A stretch of 15,465 bases of DNA from an uncultured Actinomycetes bacterium. Its GTDB lineage: Bacteria > Actinomycetota > Acidimicrobiia > Acidimicrobiales > Microtrichaceae. Of the stretch, positions 7,125 through 14,746 are shown piece by piece; position 1 is the stretch's first letter; each line of letters begins with the position of its first letter. The notes beneath the pieces are model-generated. The model saw nothing but the letters and a program-made list of their open reading frames with translations. It had not been told where the DNA came from and made no database searches. Made by a program: the position numbers and the translations under genes. The stretch is taken from contig CAJBIS010000248.1 of assembly GCA_903953195.1 (NCBI GenBank), positions 1 through 15,465 on the forward strand, in the 5' to 3' direction.

Positions 7125-8292
7125 CGTCATCCGCCGTCTCCGCAGGGTGGCGACGCCGGCGAACGCGGTCGACGAGACCGGGGCGCGGCTCGAGGGGAGT
7201 CGGGTCGATGCCCCGCAGGTGTTGCGCGACGGCCTTCACCGCGCCGGTCGTGGGCACCGCGAACAGTGCACCGGGGATTCCGGCGACCGTGAGCCCGACG
7301 ATCGTCGACAGCATCGTGACCGGTGCCGACAGGCTGACGGCCCGCCCCACGATCGTCGGCTGCAGCACGTGGTTGGTGAGCAGCATCACGATCAGGAACG
7401 CCGTGCACATGACGAGCGCCGGAACGATCCCGGCCGTCAGACTCACCACGGCCACCAGGGCGAACCCGAGCAGTCCGCCGATCTGTGGGATCAGCGACGT
7501 GAGCGCGGCCCACACGCCCAGCACCGGGCCGAGCGGAACACCGGCGAGGAGCGCGACGACCGCGACCCACAGCCCGTTGATGACGGCGATCAGCAGGCTG
7601 CCCGCGAAGTACCGGGCGATCACGTCGTAGACGATGCGGCCGATGGCGTCGATCCCGTCGCGTCGGTCCGGTGGGGTGGCACGGCGCACGGCGGCGACCA
7701 GACGCGGCCCGTCCGTGAGCACCCCCACGACCGTCAGCATCCCGAGCAGCGCCACACCCAGTCCGAACCCGAGACCTTCGGCGATCCCCCCGAGGTCCGC
7801 GTCGGTGTCCTGGATCCGCTTCGGGATCGAGTCGAGGAACTCGCTGACCCGCGCCGGTGCGTCGGCGTCGCGGAGCCACGGCCCGACGACGGGCAGGTCG
7901 ACCATCGAGGCGGCGGTGCGAGGCAGGTCGGTGCCGAGCGAGCCGGTCTCACGCACCAGTCCCGGCCCGGCGACCGTGACGAACACCGAGAGCGCCGCCA
8001 GTGCGGCCCCGACCACGACCACCACCGCCCATCCCCGCCGCAGTCCTCGTCGCTCCAGACCGCGCACGAGCGGGTCGAGCGCGAGCGCGACGAACAGCGC
8101 GACGACGAGCACCACGATCGCGGACGAGGCCTGCGTGACCATGGTGACGACGACGCCCAACACGGTGAGCGAGGCGAGCACCCACACCACGCTGCGCCAG
8201 TCCAACTCGACGTCGATCGTCCGACGGCGGGCGGCCTCGGGCGGGCCGACGGGCGGCGACGGAACGGCCGCAGGGTCCTGCTCGGGCGCCAC
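7093..8292 (-). CDS. AI-2E/PerM-family transporter-like membrane protein (copy 1)
   Basis: The 399-residue protein has about eight hydrophobic segments (near 35-53, 55-73, 88-108, 178-195, 229-250, 256-284, 289-308 and 325-345). A soluble loop of roughly 65 residues lies after the third. Family marks include IPQIGGLLG (268-276) and QPTIVGRAVSLS (311-322). Both are typical of the AI-2E transporter (formerly UPF0118/PerM) family, whose studied members export AI-2 or act as ion antiporters. The substrate here cannot be read from sequence. The start is GTG (8290-8292). TAGGCT ends exactly 6 nt before it, so a leaderless transcript is likely and no Shine-Dalgarno is needed. It diverges from a second family member and overlaps the convergent lipoprotein gene at its 3' end. 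Confidence 0.9.
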   Translation of the reverse strand: MAPEQDPAAVPSPPVGPPEAARRRTIDVELDWRSVVWVLASLTVLGVVVTMVTQASSAIVVLVVALFVALALDPLVRGLERRGLRRGWAVVVVVGAALAALSVFVTVAGPGLVRETGSLGTDLPRTAASMVDLPVVGPWLRDADAPARVSEFLDSIPKRIQDTDADLGGIAEGLGFGLGVALLGMLTVVGVLTDGPRLVAAVRRATPPDRRDGIDAIGRIVYDVIARYFAGSLLIAVINGLWVAVVALLAGVPLGPVLGVWAALTSLIPQIGGLLGFALVAVVSLTAGIVPALVMCTAFLIVMLLTNHVLQPTIVGRAVSLSAPVTMLSTIVGLTVAGIPGALFAVPTTGAVKAVAQHLRGIDPTPLEPRPGLVDRVRRRRHPAETADDVSEAAGSPAP

Positions 8293-8296
8293 GGGT

Positions 8297-8310
8297 CGAG
8301 CCTAGGCTCG
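8297..8310. promoter_or_regulatory. 14-bp palindrome giving a -10 box on both strands (bidirectional promoter)
   Basis: CGAGCCTAGGCTCG is a perfect palindrome. It contains TAGGCT on the plus strand (8303-8308) and on the minus strand (8304 to 8299). On the minus strand 6 nt separate TAGGCT from the GTG of the first AI-2E gene. On the plus strand 6 nt separate it from ATC at 8315, which is in frame with the second AI-2E gene. No good -35 box is visible on either side. Confidence 0.55.
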
Positions 8311-8314
8311 CCGC

Positions 8315-9400
8315 ATCAGCCTGCTGCGTGACCCCGCACCCGACGCCGACGACGAGCCGCTCAGCTCGGCCACCGTCCGACTCCGCGTCACTCCGGCCTC
8401 CATCGTGCGAGCCGTCCTCATCATCGGCGCGTTCGCGGCGGTCGCGACCCTCGCCGTCCGTGCGGCGCATCCACTGGTGGCATTCCTCGAGGCCGCGGTG
8501 ATCGCCGCACTCGCCAGACCGGTGGTGATGCGTCTGGCACGTCGCATGCCGGCCTGGTGTGCCGTGCTCGCGGTCACCGCCGTCGCGATCGGAGCGCTCG
8601 CGACGCTGGGCGCCGTCGGCTTCGGTGAACTGCGTTCCGAGAGCACCCGGTTCGCCGACCGGGCACCGGCGGCCGCACGCGAGCTCGAGTCGCGACCCGG
8701 TCTCGGTTCGGTGCTCGGCGACCTCCGCTTCTCGGAGCAGATCGACCGCGCTGCGGCCCGGGCCGCCGGGGCGTTCGACCTCGGCGGTCGCGATCTTCCC
8801 GGGATCGCGACCGCGGTCGGCGGACGCCTCTCGAGTGCGTTCATCGTGTGGGTGCTCGCAGTGATGCTGGTGTTCACCGGACCGGCCATGGTCGGCGGCG
8901 CGCTCGGCCTCCTCCGGAGCGACCACCGAACCATCGCGGACGACGTCCTCGGGCGCGCGTACGGCGCCACACTGCGCTACCTGGGCTGGACCTCGGTGCG
9001 CGCGCTCGTCGCCGGCGCCGCGGTGTTCGTGGTCGCCTCCGCCGCAGGCATCGACATGCCGGCGCTCCTCGCCGTGGTCGCAGCGCTGCTGGCGTACGTG
9101 CCCCGGGTCGGGATCGTGCTCGGCATCCTGCCGGTGGCACTCGTCGGACTGCTCGACAGCTCCGCACTGGCCGTCGTGGCGCTCGGCCTCGGGATCGGCC
9201 TGCAACTCGTCGACGTGCTCGTCGTCCAGCCACGGATCACCGCCCGCTCCACCGAGGTCGGGATGCTGATCACGCTCGTCGCGCTCGCCCTGGGCTTCAC
9301 GCTCTACGGCGTGGCCGGCGTGTTCGTCGGACTGACGATCGCCTGCATGATCGTCGGCGCGGTCACCGAACTGGGTCGGCTGCAGGACGCCGAGGCCTGA
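8315..9400 (+). CDS. AI-2E/PerM-family membrane protein (copy 2), start uncertain (ATC 8315 or GTG 8405)
   Basis: From the conventional GTG at 8405 the product has 331 residues, but homology appears to begin earlier. The codons just before it encode VRLRVTPASI, which aligns with the DVELDWRSVV stretch leading into helix 1 of the neighbouring family member. The frame is open back to a TAG at 8303. It contains no ATG, GTG or TTG before 8405, and ATC at 8315 lies exactly 6 nt after a TAGGCT box. I therefore give 8315 as the preferred start (361 residues), from a leaderless mRNA with a non-standard start codon; 8405 remains the conservative alternative. Numbering from GTG, family marks are YVPRVGIVLG (231-240) and VVQPRITARS (273-282). 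The substrate is unknown. The gene overlaps the convergent downstream gene by 38 bp. Confidence 0.85.
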   Translation: MSLLRDPAPDADDEPLSSATVRLRVTPASIVRAVLIIGAFAAVATLAVRAAHPLVAFLEAAVIAALARPVVMRLARRMPAWCAVLAVTAVAIGALATLGAVGFGELRSESTRFADRAPAAARELESRPGLGSVLGDLRFSEQIDRAAARAAGAFDLGGRDLPGIATAVGGRLSSAFIVWVLAVMLVFTGPAMVGGALGLLRSDHRTIADDVLGRAYGATLRYLGWTSVRALVAGAAVFVVASAAGIDMPALLAVVAALLAYVPRVGIVLGILPVALVGLLDSSALAVVALGLGIGLQLVDVLVVQPRITARSTEVGMLITLVALALGFTLYGVAGVFVGLTIACMIVGAVTELGRLQDAEA

Positions 9401-10286
9401 CGACACGCGCCGCCACGGCGTCGAACAACGACACCGGACGGCCGCCACCGGCGAGCTGATCGAGCACCGCCTCGAGGTCGTCGTCGACGTCGGCCACGTA
9501 CCCCTTGCGGGCAGCCATCACGCCCACACCGCCGGCGGCCGCGACCGGCACGCCGAGCCACGCCCACGGGACCCACGTCACCGCGGTCAGGCCCGCGGTG
9601 ACCACACCGGACGCCGCGACCGTCAGACCGCTCGCTGCCGCCACGGCGCGGCTCGCCGAGGTGTCGACGCGCAGCGACACGAGTGTCTCGGCCTCCCCCA
9701 CCGCCACCACGGCGACACCCAGCCGACGGACGCGGGCCAGCCGCTCACTCCCGTGCAGGGCTCGGATCGATCGTTGGACGACGGCCGCCGGATCGCCCCG
9801 TCGCGCGTACACCGCCTGGTGGGTGTCGCGACGAACGCGCCGCAGCACCCGCGCCTGACGCATCCAGAGGTCGAGTCGCTCGAGGACCTCATCGGGTGCG
9901 CCCGGCACCACCCGGGCCACCACCACCTGATCCGCGCCCAGGATCCGGTCGCTGCGGCGGGACGGCTGCGCGAGGAGGCCGAGCTGCTCCTCGGCGAGCG
10001 CCCGACGGAGATCATTCGGCTCCATGCCGAGCTGATCTGCTGCGTGGAACAGCGCGCCGATGCGGACGCCATCGACGTCGGCGTCGACCTGCTCGGAGAG
10101 TTCGACGGCCCGGCGCAGGATGCGCTCGGCGGCATCGCGGTCCACGACATCACGCGCCCCGGCCGCCGGTGCCGCCGTGGAGGACGCCGGACCCGGCGCG
10201 CCCGACGTCGCCGGGTCGGGTGCGGGACCCGGGGCCGTGGCGTGCGGGAACGATCCGCCTGCTGCGTGCTCGGTCGCCGATGCCAT
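9363..10286 (-). CDS. Unassigned membrane protein with N-terminal helical domain and two C-terminal helices
   Basis: The 307-residue product has an Ala/Pro/Ser-rich disordered N-terminus (1-45). Next comes a helical segment (about 47-102) with a DRDAAERILRRAVELSEQ helix and GMEPNDLRRALAEEQ. This pattern resembles the small domain found in many bacterial proteins where a long helix is followed by a short element and 'hxxxLxxALAE'. A basic middle region (about 110-185) precedes two hydrophobic segments (about 212-234 and 237-257) and an Asp-rich cytoplasmic-type tail. There are no cysteines. The frame stays open upstream of 10286, but that part runs antisense-free into hemL in another frame. 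I chose the ATG at 10286 because TACGCT lies exactly 6 nt before it. The function is unknown. It lies 17 bp after hemL but probably has its own promoter, so a link to haem synthesis is weak. Confidence 0.75.
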   Translation of the reverse strand: MASATEHAAGGSFPHATAPGPAPDPATSGAPGPASSTAAPAAGARDVVDRDAAERILRRAVELSEQVDADVDGVRIGALFHAADQLGMEPNDLRRALAEEQLGLLAQPSRRSDRILGADQVVVARVVPGAPDEVLERLDLWMRQARVLRRVRRDTHQAVYARRGDPAAVVQRSIRALHGSERLARVRRLGVAVVAVGEAETLVSLRVDTSASRAVAAASGLTVAASGVVTAGLTAVTWVPWAWLGVPVAAAGGVGVMAARKGYVADVDDDLEAVLDQLAGGGRPVSLFDAVAARVVRPRRPAADPVR

Positions 10287-10292
10287 GGGCCC

Positions 10293-10298
10293 AGCGTA
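10293..10298 (-). promoter_or_regulatory. Putative leaderless -10 box (TACGCT) in the 17-bp gap after hemL
   Basis: The minus strand reads TACGCT, then GGGCCC, then the ATG of the downstream gene. The TANNNT-N6-start layout is the same as at the AI-2E palindrome. Any -35 contacts would fall inside the hemL 3' end. The spacing agreement is the main evidence. Confidence 0.45.
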
Positions 10299-10303
10299 GG
10301 GAC

Positions 10304-11596
10304 TCAGACGGACGCGTGTCCCTCGGCCAGCTCGGCCGCCACCTCGTGGGCCGCCTCGACCACCTGCACGATGTCGGCGTCGGTGTGCGCGAGCGACGGG
10401 AACATGACCTCGTAGGGCCCGGGCGCGAGCGCCACGCCGCGTTGCAGCATCCCGTGGAAGAACGCCGGGTAGCGGCCGAGCGCCACCGACGCCGACGCCT
10501 CGTCGAAGTCCGTGGGCGGCTGCGTGCCGAAGAAGAGCCCGACGAGCGGACCGATCCGCGGGACGACGACGTCGATGCCCGCCGAGGTGAACGCCAGCCG
10601 GAGCCCGGTCGCCAGCGCCGCCGCCGTGGCGTCGAGCCGGGCGTACGCGTCGCTGTCGAGTCGTCGCAGCACCGTCAGCCCTGCCGCCGTCGCCAGCGGA
10701 TTCCCGGACAGCGTGCCCGCCTGGTACACGGGACCGAGAGGCGCCAGATTCGCCATGACCTCGGCCGAGCCGCCGAACGCCCCCATCGGGAGTCCGCCGC
10801 CGATCACCTTGCCGAAGCACCACACGTCAGGCCGCACGCCGAGACGCTCGGTGGCACCACCGACGCCGAGGCGGAATCCAGTGATGACCTCGTCGAACAA
10901 CAACAGCGCGCCGACACGGTCGCACTCGGCACGCAGCCCCTCGAGGAACCCCGGTTGCGGCGTGACCAGACCCATGTTGGCGGCGACCGGTTCGACGCAC
11001 ACGACGGCGACGTCGTCGGTGAGCGTCGGCACCCGGTTGTACGGCAACACGAGCGTGTCGGCGACCGCGCCCGCCGTGACGCCGGCGGAATCCGGCACCA
11101 CGCCCGTGCCGATGACCCGCTCGGCCACGCCCGAGCCCGCCGCCGCGAGCAACGCGTCGGAGTGGCCGTGGTAGTTGCCGGCGAACTTCACGATGGTCGA
11201 TCGGCCCGTTGCGCCCCGGGCGAGTCGCACCGCCGACATGGCCGCCTCGGTTCCCGAGCTCACCAGACGGACCTGCTCCATGCCGGGCACGCGGCTGCAC
11301 AGCTCCTCGGCGAGCACCACCTCACCCTCGGTCGGCGCGCCGTACGTGGAGCCACGACCCGCCGCCTCGGTGATCGCAGCGACCACCTCGGGGTCCGCGT
11401 GTCCGAGGATCGAGGCGCCGTAGCTCTGCACCAGGTCGATGAAACGCAGACCCGAGACGTCCCAGACGTGGGCGCCCTCGGCCCGCGACACGAAGTACGG
11501 CACCCCACCGACCGAGCGGAACGCCCGCACCGGCGAGTTCACCCCGCCCGGAATGACCCGCAGTCCCCGCTCGTAGAGCTCCTCGTTGGTGGTCAC
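10304..11596 (-). CDS. hemL: Glutamate-1-semialdehyde 2,1-aminomutase
   Basis: This PLP enzyme converts glutamate-1-semialdehyde to 5-aminolevulinate, the last step of the C5 route, in the cytoplasm. The 430 residues match the family's usual length. Visible marks are the N-terminal PGGVNSPVRAF (16-26), SSGTEAAM (113-120) for cofactor phosphate binding and NYHGHSD (141-147). DEVITGFR (235-242) holds the Asp that contacts the pyridine ring. Lys263 in CFGKVIGGGLPMGAFGG is the Schiff-base lysine. QAGTLSGNP (292-300) is also typical. It begins with GTG at 11594-11596, and its start overlaps the hemB stop in GTGA, so translation is probably coupled. It is the last tetrapyrrole gene of this operon. 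All key residues appear intact. Confidence 0.97.
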   Translation of the reverse strand: MTTNEELYERGLRVIPGGVNSPVRAFRSVGGVPYFVSRAEGAHVWDVSGLRFIDLVQSYGASILGHADPEVVAAITEAAGRGSTYGAPTEGEVVLAEELCSRVPGMEQVRLVSSGTEAAMSAVRLARGATGRSTIVKFAGNYHGHSDALLAAAGSGVAERVIGTGVVPDSAGVTAGAVADTLVLPYNRVPTLTDDVAVVCVEPVAANMGLVTPQPGFLEGLRAECDRVGALLLFDEVITGFRLGVGGATERLGVRPDVWCFGKVIGGGLPMGAFGGSAEVMANLAPLGPVYQAGTLSGNPLATAAGLTVLRRLDSDAYARLDATAAALATGLRLAFTSAGIDVVVPRIGPLVGLFFGTQPPTDFDEASASVALGRYPAFFHGMLQRGVALAPGPYEVMFPSLAHTDADIVQVVEAAHEVAAELAEGHASV

Positions 11597-12573
11597 TGCA
11601 GCCGCTCCGCCAGCGATCGGGCGAAGTACGTGAGCACGAAGTCCGCGCCGGCCCGCTTGATCGCCGTGATCTGTTCCAGCGCCACCGCGTCGCCATCGAT
11701 CCAGCCCCGTTCGGCCGCCGCGTGCACCATCGCGTACTCGCCCGACACGTGGTAGGCCGCGAGCGGCACGTCGAACTCGGCCCGGGCTCGGGTCACGACG
11801 TCGAGGTAGGTCAGCGCGGGCTTCACCATGACCATGTCGGCGCCCTCGAGGACGTCGAGGCGGATCTCCTCGAGCGACTCGCGGGCGTTCGCCCAGTCCT
11901 GCTGGTAGCCCTTCCGGTCACCGCCACCGACGATCTCGACGTCGACCGCGTCGCGGAACGGGCCGTAGAGCGCGGAGGCGTACTTGGCGGAGTACGCGAG
12001 GATCGCCACGTCGTCGGCGCCCTCGGCGTCGAGCGCATCACGGATCGCCTCGACCTGGCCGTCCATCATCCCGGAGGGCGCACACACGTCGACACCGGCG
12101 GCCGCCTGCGCGAGCGCCACCTCGGCGTAACGCTCCACCGTCGCGTCGTTGTCGACCTCGCCACCACTGGTGAGCAGACCGCAGTGCCCGTGGTCGGTGT
12201 ACTCGTCGAGGCACAGATCGGCCATCAGGACGATCTGGTCGCCGAAACGATCGCGCAGATCACGGAGCGCGACCTGGACGATGCCGTCCGGGTCGGACGC
12301 GCCCCGCCCCTCGGGATCCTTGCGCTCGGGGACACCGAACAGGATCACGGCGGGCAGCCCCAGGTCCACGAGTTCCGCGACCTCGTCGACGAGCGACGTC
12401 CGGGTGTGCTGCACGACGCCCGGCAGCGACTCGATCGGCTGCGGGCCGGCGATGCCCTCGCGCACGAACAGCGGTGCCACCAGATCGTCGACCCCGAGTC
12501 GGGTCTCGGCCACCAGTCGGCGCAATGCCGCGGTCCGGCGCAGCCGCCGCGGCCGTCGATCCGGAAAGGTCAT
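11593..12573 (-). CDS. hemB: Porphobilinogen synthase (5-aminolevulinate dehydratase)
   Basis: The enzyme condenses two 5-aminolevulinate molecules into porphobilinogen. The 326 residues fit the family. The two Schiff-base lysines are Lys197 in YSAKYAS and Lys251 in MVKPAL. The active-site metal loop reads DLCLDEYTDHGHCG (119-132). Cys121 and Cys131 are kept, but Asp123 replaces the middle cysteine of the classical three-Cys zinc site, so it is a mixed site between the zinc and magnesium types. The N-terminus is Arg-rich (RRPRRLRRTAALRRL), as is common in this family. Its ATG overlaps the HAD gene stop (ATGA), and its own stop overlaps the hemL start. It should be active; which metal it uses cannot be told from sequence. 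Confidence 0.97.
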   Translation of the reverse strand: MTFPDRRPRRLRRTAALRRLVAETRLGVDDLVAPLFVREGIAGPQPIESLPGVVQHTRTSLVDEVAELVDLGLPAVILFGVPERKDPEGRGASDPDGIVQVALRDLRDRFGDQIVLMADLCLDEYTDHGHCGLLTSGGEVDNDATVERYAEVALAQAAAGVDVCAPSGMMDGQVEAIRDALDAEGADDVAILAYSAKYASALYGPFRDAVDVEIVGGGDRKGYQQDWANARESLEEIRLDVLEGADMVMVKPALTYLDVVTRARAEFDVPLAAYHVSGEYAMVHAAAERGWIDGDAVALEQITAIKRAGADFVLTYFARSLAERLQ

Positions 12574-13283
12574 TCCGAGATCCTACGGCCCGCGCCATCG
12601 ATCACTTCACCCAGTGCTGCGGGGTCCAGCTCGACACACGACGACACCACCCGGTCGGCGGCAGCGAAGTCCATGCCCCGGGTGAGCGAGCTCGGCACGG
12701 CGACCACCGACATGCCCGCGGCGCGCGCCGCGGCCACACCGTTCACCGAGTCCTCCACGGCGATCGCCCCCGACGGGTCCACGCCCAGTCGACGGCAGGC
12801 GAGGAGATACAACTCCGGGTCGGGCTTGGTGGCACGGACCTCGTCGCCCGTGCACACTGCGGCGAAGTGGTCCAGCAGGCCCCGCTCGCTCAGGTGGCCG
12901 ACGACCCACTCGGCCGGCGACGACGACGCCACCGCCAGCGGGATCCCGGCGTCGTGCACCGCCCCGATGAGTTCGGTCACGCCCGGCTGCACCTCGAGCG
13001 CCCGGGCGCACGCCCAGTTCGCGAGGTGACGCGCCGGGACGAGCGTGGCCCGATCGACCGCGTGGCCGAGCTGCCCCTCGAGGATGTCGGCCCAGTGCGG
13101 ATGGTCGGTGCTGCCGATGAACGTGCGCCACAGCTCGAGCGAGAGCTCGGTGCCGTGGTCGGCGAAGACGCCTGCCGCCGTCTCGTACTCGCACCACTCG
13201 GTGTCGAGGACCAGTCCGTCGAAGTCGAACACGACGGCGTCCGGCAACGCGCCGCGGTCGGCGGCGTCGGCGCGATCGTTCAT
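12570..13283 (-). CDS. HAD-superfamily hydrolase (beta-phosphoglucomutase/phosphatase-like) embedded in the hem operon
   Basis: The 237-residue protein has all four HAD motifs. They are DFDGLVLDTE (20-29, nucleophile Asp20 and acid/base Asp22), Ser120 in ASSS, Lys153 in ATKPDPELY, and Glu177-Asp178 in VEDSVNG. An alpha-helical cap (about 30-100) places it in subfamily I with sugar-phosphate phosphatases and beta-phosphoglucomutases. The substrate is unknown. I chose the ATG at 13283 because it overlaps the stop of the cobA-hemD gene (ATGA) and sits shortly before motif I. A longer frame to 13406 would run inside the upstream gene and has no family match. Coupling on both sides ties its expression to tetrapyrrole synthesis, but no known haem or sirohaem step needs such an enzyme. 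Confidence 0.93.
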   Translation of the reverse strand: MNDRADAADRGALPDAVVFDFDGLVLDTEWCEYETAAGVFADHGTELSLELWRTFIGSTDHPHWADILEGQLGHAVDRATLVPARHLANWACARALEVQPGVTELIGAVHDAGIPLAVASSSPAEWVVGHLSERGLLDHFAAVCTGDEVRATKPDPELYLLACRRLGVDPSGAIAVEDSVNGVAAARAAGMSVVAVPSSLTRGMDFAAADRVVSSCVELDPAALGEVIDGAGRRISE

Positions 13284-14746
13284 GCGGTGCGTCCCGTCCA
13301 GTCGAGCAGCGCGTCGACGAGGCCCGGAATGCTGTGCGAGGTCGCCTCGACGTCGACCGTCAACCCGAGTTCGACCGCCGTCGCCGCCGTGACCGGGCCG
13401 ATGCACGCCACGACACCCGGGATGCGGTCGCGTCCGTAGGCGTCGACGAAGTGCTGCACCGTCGACGACGACGTGAACGTGACCACGTCCGCCGACGCGA
13501 CCAGGTCCACCAGCTCGGGCGCCGGGGTCGCCGCAACGGTGCGGTACGCGGTGACGACGTCGACCGTCCAGCCCCGGGCCGCGAGTCCCTCGGGCAGCAC
13601 GTCGCGTGCCACCTCGGCACGGGCGAGCAGCACCCGGCCGCCGTCGGTCGGGGGTGCAGGAAACGCCTCGAGCAGCGACTCCGCCACGAACGCCGACGGC
13701 ATCAGGTCGGCCACCAGACCGTGTCGTTCCAGCACCGCTGCGGTGCCCGGGCCGATCACGGCGAGTCGCACGCCGGCCAGGTCGCGTCCGTCGCGCAACC
13801 GGGCGCAGAAGCGCTCGGCGCCGTTCGGCGAGGTGAGCACCACCCAGTCGACGTCGGCGACGGCTCGCACGGCGGCATCGAGCGCCGCACCGCCGTCCGC
13901 CGGCTCGACGATCTCGATCACCGGCGCCTCGATCACCTCGGCACCGGCGGCGGCCAGCCGCGCGGCCAGTTCCGAGGCCTGCGACCGGGTGCGCGTCACC
14001 ACGACGCGTCGGCCGAACAGCGGGCGCCGCTCGAACCAGTCCAGGTGTTCGGCGGCGACGGCTCCGACCACGATCGTCGCGGGTGCGGTGAGCGCATGGT
14101 CGCCGAGCGTCCCCAGCGTGGCGCGAACGGTCTGCTGGTCGGCGCGGGTGCCCCAGGTGATCGCGGCGGTCGGCGTGTCCGGAGCGAGTCCACCCGAGAC
14201 GAGCCGCCGGGCGATCTCGGTCCAGTGGGTCACGCCCATCAGGATCACGAGCGTGCCACCGACGCGGGCCAGTGCCTCCCAGTCGACCTGCGGTTCGTCC
14301 TTGGTCGGGTCCTCGTGACCCGTCACGACGGTGACACTGGTCGACACGTTGCGGAGTGTGACCGGGATCCCCGCGGCGGCCGGCACCGCGAACGCGGAGG
14401 ACACACCGGGGACCACCTCGACGTCGATGCCCGCGTCGAGGAGCGCGGCCACCTCTTCGGCGCCGCGCGCGAACACGTACGGGTCGCCGCCCTTGAGCCG
14501 CACGACGGAACCCGCCGTCCGACCACGCTCGACGAGCAGTGCGTTGATCTCGTCCTGCGTCATGGTCGGATGGCGCGGCGACTTGCCGACGTCGACCAGT
14601 TCGGCCGTCGGCGGCGCCAACCGCAGCAGCGCCGACGAGACGAGCCGGTCGTGCACGACCACGTCGGCGGTGGCCAGGACCTGGGCACCGCGTCGCGTCA
14701 GCAGGCCGGGGTCACCGGGACCGGCGCCGACCAGGTACACCGTCAC
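13280..14746 (-). CDS. cobA-hemD: Fused uroporphyrinogen-III C-methyltransferase / uroporphyrinogen-III synthase
   Basis: Residues 1 to about 240 form a SAM-dependent uroporphyrinogen-III methyltransferase. Its marks are VGAGPGDPGLLT (6-17), RLKGGDPYVFARG (83-95) and VPGVSSAFAVPA (112-123). Residues from about 243 to 488 form uroporphyrinogen-III synthase, starting at LFGRRVVVTRTR, with LTSPNGAERF (304-313), a central IGPGTA (331-336) and FTSSSTVQHF (424-433). The synthase closes hydroxymethylbilane to uroporphyrinogen III. The methylase then draws it to precorrin-2 for sirohaem or cobalamin. Such fusions are common in actinobacteria and Firmicutes. The start is GTG (14744-14746), overlapping the hemC stop in GTGA. 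The 488-residue length fits a two-domain protein. Both domains look complete. Confidence 0.96.
   Translation of the reverse strand: MTVYLVGAGPGDPGLLTRRGAQVLATADVVVHDRLVSSALLRLAPPTAELVDVGKSPRHPTMTQDEINALLVERGRTAGSVVRLKGGDPYVFARGAEEVAALLDAGIDVEVVPGVSSAFAVPAAAGIPVTLRNVSTSVTVVTGHEDPTKDEPQVDWEALARVGGTLVILMGVTHWTEIARRLVSGGLAPDTPTAAITWGTRADQQTVRATLGTLGDHALTAPATIVVGAVAAEHLDWFERRPLFGRRVVVTRTRSQASELAARLAAAGAEVIEAPVIEIVEPADGGAALDAAVRAVADVDWVVLTSPNGAERFCARLRDGRDLAGVRLAVIGPGTAAVLERHGLVADLMPSAFVAESLLEAFPAPPTDGGRVLLARAEVARDVLPEGLAARGWTVDVVTAYRTVAATPAPELVDLVASADVVTFTSSSTVQHFVDAYGRDRIPGVVACIGPVTAATAVELGLTVDVEATSHSIPGLVDALLDWTGRTA

Noticed and set aside
5466..7130. 554-codon minus-strand frame across the intergenic region, cytochrome c and lipoprotein genes
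   Set aside because: It is antisense to a CxxCH cytochrome with a good ribosome-binding site. Its product is Arg/Gly-rich and low in complexity, with no recognisable motif.
7093..9400. Quorum-sensing (AI-2) function for the two AI-2E-family proteins
   Set aside because: The name is a family label. No luxS or other AI-2 gene is in the window, and family members have varied transport roles.
7949..9448. 499-codon minus-strand frame opposite the second AI-2E gene
   Set aside because: Its product is dominated by Arg, Asp, Glu and His without hydrophobic structure. The plus strand encodes a typical multi-helix membrane protein with family signatures.
10287..10823. Upstream extension of the 307-aa protein frame into hemL
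   Set aside because: The added residues are Arg/Gly-rich shadow sequence in another frame of hemL. The -10 box and ATG at 10286 give a better start.
9683..11755. 690-codon plus-strand frame opposite the 307-aa protein gene and hemL
   Set aside because: It is antisense to hemL, whose catalytic residues are all present. Composition and lack of domains mark it as a shadow frame.
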